Shown: positions 5,072 to 6,986 of the stretch, one piece after another
Layout: every line of letters starts with the position of its first letter
Numbering within the stretch: the stretch's first letter is position 1
Assembly: GCA_030639985.1 (NCBI GenBank)
Contig: DAOWKG010000045.1
Coordinates: forward strand, 1-6,986
Source: Desulfuromonadaceae bacterium
GTDB lineage: Bacteria > Desulfobacterota > Desulfuromonadia > Desulfuromonadales > Geopsychrobacteraceae
Length of the DNA: 6,986 nt
Reading direction: 5' to 3'
The notes under the pieces: model-generated
What the model was told of the DNA's origin: nothing
Database searches by the model: none
The model's input: only the letters and a program-made list of their open reading frames with translations
Program-made: the position numbers and the translations under genes

Positions 5072-5848
5072 TTAATCGATAATATATCGCTGAATTGCCT
5101 GCAGCGAAACTTCCAGCTCCGGCAAACGGGGATTTTCGATAGTAATCGTTGCAGGAGAATTGGCAGTTTGCAACCAAGCAAATAAAGTAGAAAAAGGGAC
5201 ATAACCGCTACCGATAGCAAGATGTTCATCCCGCTCACCGTAGTTATCATGCAGATGCATATGACGCAAATAAGGAGCCGTAGCATTCAACCAATCCAGC
5301 AATTTACCGGTGCCAAAAATATTCCAGTGGCCGATATCAAAAACATGCCCCATATGGGGTGAATTGATCTCTTGCAACATATTTATAAAAATATCGGGAG
5401 TGGTCTCAAAGATATTTTCGATACAGATAGTACAGTCTATTGCCGCCGCTTGCTCCAGAAATTCGGGCCAGAAAGCAAGGTTGTTTTTAAGCCATAAGTC
5501 AAGTTGTTTACCATCACTGCCATAAGCCAGACCGGGATGGAAAACAACCCTCCGGGCGCGCAATTTTTTTGCTAACTGTAATGATTCAGCTGCTGTTTGC
5601 AACGAGACATTCCGAATCTTTTTTTTGTTGCTCCCGGGATTAAATCCACTGAAAGGGGCATGCAACGTTGTCCTTAACCCCTGCTCATAGAGCTTATCGG
5701 CACAATCTCCCAACAATTCAAAATCGAGTTTTTCCAACAATACTTCCTGGCAAGCAACTTCGGGCTGGAGCTTACGATTGAGAAGAAATGGCAATCGCGC
5801 CGGCAACAAATGTGCCGGGGTATGGACAAATATTGAAGCCGGGGTCAT
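5072..5848 (-). CDS. TIM-barrel protein, endonuclease IV / sugar isomerase-epimerase superfamily
   Basis: This 258-residue cytoplasmic protein belongs to the AP-endonuclease-2/xylose-isomerase-like TIM-barrel superfamily. The metal-binding positions are all visible in order: H63 (TLHAPF), H104 (VVFHPG), E144 (ICIEN), D171 and H174 (FDIGHWNIFG), H200 (MHLHDN), D207 and H209 (RDEHLAIGSG) and E238 (TIEN). By my alignment this matches the nine ligands of the endonuclease IV metal site. Sequence alone does not separate DNA repair from sugar-phosphate isomerisation or epimerisation. The length is somewhat below that of Nfo (about 285), and the N-terminus (LLNRKLQPEVACQE) is more like uncharacterised sugar isomerase-like members. 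Its ATG overlaps the stop codon of the potassium-channel gene by 4 bp (ATGA), so translation is coupled and no separate promoter is expected. Confidence 0.82.
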   Translation of the reverse strand: MTPASIFVHTPAHLLPARLPFLLNRKLQPEVACQEVLLEKLDFELLGDCADKLYEQGLRTTLHAPFSGFNPGSNKKKIRNVSLQTAAESLQLAKKLRARRVVFHPGLAYGSDGKQLDLWLKNNLAFWPEFLEQAAAIDCTICIENIFETTPDIFINMLQEINSPHMGHVFDIGHWNIFGTGKLLDWLNATAPYLRHMHLHDNYGERDEHLAIGSGYVPFSTLFAWLQTANSPATITIENPRLPELEVSLQAIQRYIID

Positions 5849-6855
5849 ATGTTTACCTGTTTATTGGCAGCAACAAGTTCCAGTTTCTGGATATCGGGGT
5901 ATTCACCCAATGCAATCAGAACATGACCGGCCTCAATAATGGTTTTAGCAGCGGGATTAAACATCATGTGATCATCATGCTTGATGCCAACAACAATCAA
6001 CCCCAATTCCTGCCGAATACCCGACTGAATCAAATTTTTACCCACCAGACTCGATTCTGGAGCTACCGATATTTCTTCCATCTGTAATTCGATATTATCC
6101 CGACCAATAGCGATATCAATAAAATCTACCACCAGGGGACGTAAAATTGCTTGTGCCATGCGTGAAGCACCAATGGTATAAGGGGAAATAACTTTACTGG
6201 CACCAGCCCGCATCAGCTTAACTTCGGCACCCTCTTCACTGGCTCGAGCCATAATGAACAGTTCCGGATTGATCCCGCGAGCAGTCAGGATAATAAAGAC
6301 GTTGGCCGAGTCGGAAGTAACTACGGTAATCAGTCCTTTGGCCTGATGAATACCTGCCTGTTCCAGAACTTCATCCTTGGTAGCATCACCGCAAATATAC
6401 AAATGACCATCCCCTTCCAACGATTGGCACTGTTCCGGGTCCTTTTCGACCACGATAAAAGGTAACGGTTTAGCTGCAAATTCATGACAAATCTGCCGAC
6501 CAATGCGCCCGTAACCACAAATGATGTAATGCCCTTTTAGCCGACCGATTTGTTTTTGCACTTTTTTTCTCCCCAAGAGCTGACGTAGTTGCCCCTCGAC
6601 CATAAATTGAATCATCGAACCAATCGTATAAGCGATAGTACCAACGCCGAAAACAATCAAAAAGATGGTAAATATTTTTCCACCATGTGAGAGGGTATGA
6701 ACTTCACCATAACCAACCGTTGCCAGCGTAATTATGGTCATATAAAGCGCTTCAAAGAGGTTCCAGTCCTCAATAACGACATAGCCAACCGTGCCGCCGC
6801 CAACCAAAGTTGCTAGAGTTCCTAACGAGTATTTAATTTTTTTCAATGAATCCAT
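5845..6855 (-). CDS. Two-helix potassium channel with cytoplasmic RCK (TrkA-N/TrkA-C) domain
   Basis: This is a 336-residue K+ channel subunit of the MthK/Kch type. Helix 1 is at about 8-28, the pore helix at 33-45, the selectivity filter TVGYG at 46-50 and helix 2 at 58-84. A Rossmann-type RCK-N domain begins with HYIICGYGRIGR (109-120; GxGxxG), with E137 at the end of the second strand as the usual nucleotide-ribose contact. An RCK-C domain lies at about 255-325. Such tetrameric channels let K+ cross the inner membrane and are gated by Ca2+ or nucleotides bound to the RCK ring. The start at 6855 is chosen because GGAG lies 5 nt upstream. The frame stays open to a TTG at 6930, but that start has no good ribosome site and would add 25 hydrophilic residues before helix 1. 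It is the first gene of the two-gene minus-strand unit. Confidence 0.9.
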   Translation of the reverse strand: MDSLKKIKYSLGTLATLVGGGTVGYVVIEDWNLFEALYMTIITLATVGYGEVHTLSHGGKIFTIFLIVFGVGTIAYTIGSMIQFMVEGQLRQLLGRKKVQKQIGRLKGHYIICGYGRIGRQICHEFAAKPLPFIVVEKDPEQCQSLEGDGHLYICGDATKDEVLEQAGIHQAKGLITVVTSDSANVFIILTARGINPELFIMARASEEGAEVKLMRAGASKVISPYTIGASRMAQAILRPLVVDFIDIAIGRDNIELQMEEISVAPESSLVGKNLIQSGIRQELGLIVVGIKHDDHMMFNPAAKTIIEAGHVLIALGEYPDIQKLELVAANKQVNI

Positions 6856-6955
6856 ACCAGCTCCATCCCGGTTGTACCGATGATAACTATCTCCAGAGCA
6901 AAAAACAAGTCGGTTAAAAGTACCAAACAATCCAGCCAGAATAACAAATAAAAGA

Positions 6956-6983
6956 TTGACACCTTGTGTATACAGTATACAAT
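6956..6983 (+). promoter_or_regulatory. Possible outward sigma-70 promoter overlapping a palindromic operator
   Basis: TTGACA (6956-6961) and TACAAT (6978-6983) are separated by 16 bp and would drive transcription to the right, out of the window. The perfect palindrome TGTATAC-A-GTATACA (6967-6981) occupies the spacer and the -10 box. TGTATAC half-sites resemble operators of GntR-family (FadR/FCD-like) repressors. The minus-strand potassium-channel gene starts 112 bp away, so the site could also influence it. The controlled gene lies outside the window. Confidence 0.4.
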
Positions 6984-6986
6984 CTA

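Noticed and set aside
4830..5177. Minus-strand open frame of 115 codons
   Set aside because: It overlaps the 3' end of the TIM-barrel gene in another frame and continues into repeat-rich DNA, with no ribosome site or recognisable domain.
6856..6930. TTG-initiated 25-residue extension of the potassium channel
   Set aside because: There is no good ribosome site, the added residues are not conserved-looking, and ATG 6855 has GGAG 5 nt upstream and places helix 1 near the N-terminus as usual.

Overview
The window looks like chromosomal DNA of an anaerobic, cytochrome-rich Gram-negative bacterium. A Desulfuromonadales/Geobacter-type organism (Desulfobacterota) is the best guess. It rests on a heptaheme c-type cytochrome paired with a b-type cytochrome, on consensus sigma-54 promoters, on an AAA+ protein of the sigma-54 activator family, and on many dispersed intergenic palindromes. 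This placement is inference; no rRNA or other phylogenetic marker is present.

Left part (1-3830): a short hairpin repeat (31-58) precedes a gene for a stripped-down sigma-54-activator-like AAA+ protein (92-847) that lacks the GAFTGA loop, the arginine fingers and the DNA-binding domain. Next come a tandem pair of AGGAA-N2-TTCCT dyads (881-918) and a consensus -24/-12 promoter (1014-1029). These head a four-gene operon: a membrane protein fused to an atypical receiver domain (1076-1702), a small membrane protein sharing the same transmembrane motif (1738-1983), a membrane-anchored heptaheme cytochrome c with an EF-hand loop (1999-3045), and a four-helix cytochrome b561-type protein (3057-3752). 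A strong intrinsic terminator (3790-3824) closes the operon. The last two products look like a quinone-linked electron-transfer module. The first two may assemble with it or sense its state.

Middle (3834-5071): a 103-bp inverted-repeat element resembling a MITE is followed by a second copy of the tandem dyads with the same 19-bp spacing and a second consensus sigma-54 promoter. This promoter drives a monocistronic gene for an unrecognised multi-helix membrane protein (4186-4653). The repeated dyad-plus-promoter layout suggests that both units belong to one regulon, controlled by a sigma-54 activator encoded elsewhere. After this gene lie about 420 bp without a credible gene, filled with stem-loops and inverted repeats.

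Right part (5072-6986, minus strand): a two-gene unit with a 4-bp ATGA overlap encodes a two-helix potassium channel with a cytoplasmic RCK/TrkA domain, followed by a TIM-barrel protein of the endonuclease IV/sugar isomerase superfamily. At the extreme right edge a 15-bp palindrome sits inside a possible outward-facing sigma-70 promoter, which suggests a regulated divergent gene just outside the window.

The most interesting content is the sigma-54 regulon signature and the regulator-like proteins around it: a GAFTGA-less AAA+ protein and a membrane-tethered atypical receiver, both tied to a cytochrome b/c electron-transfer operon.
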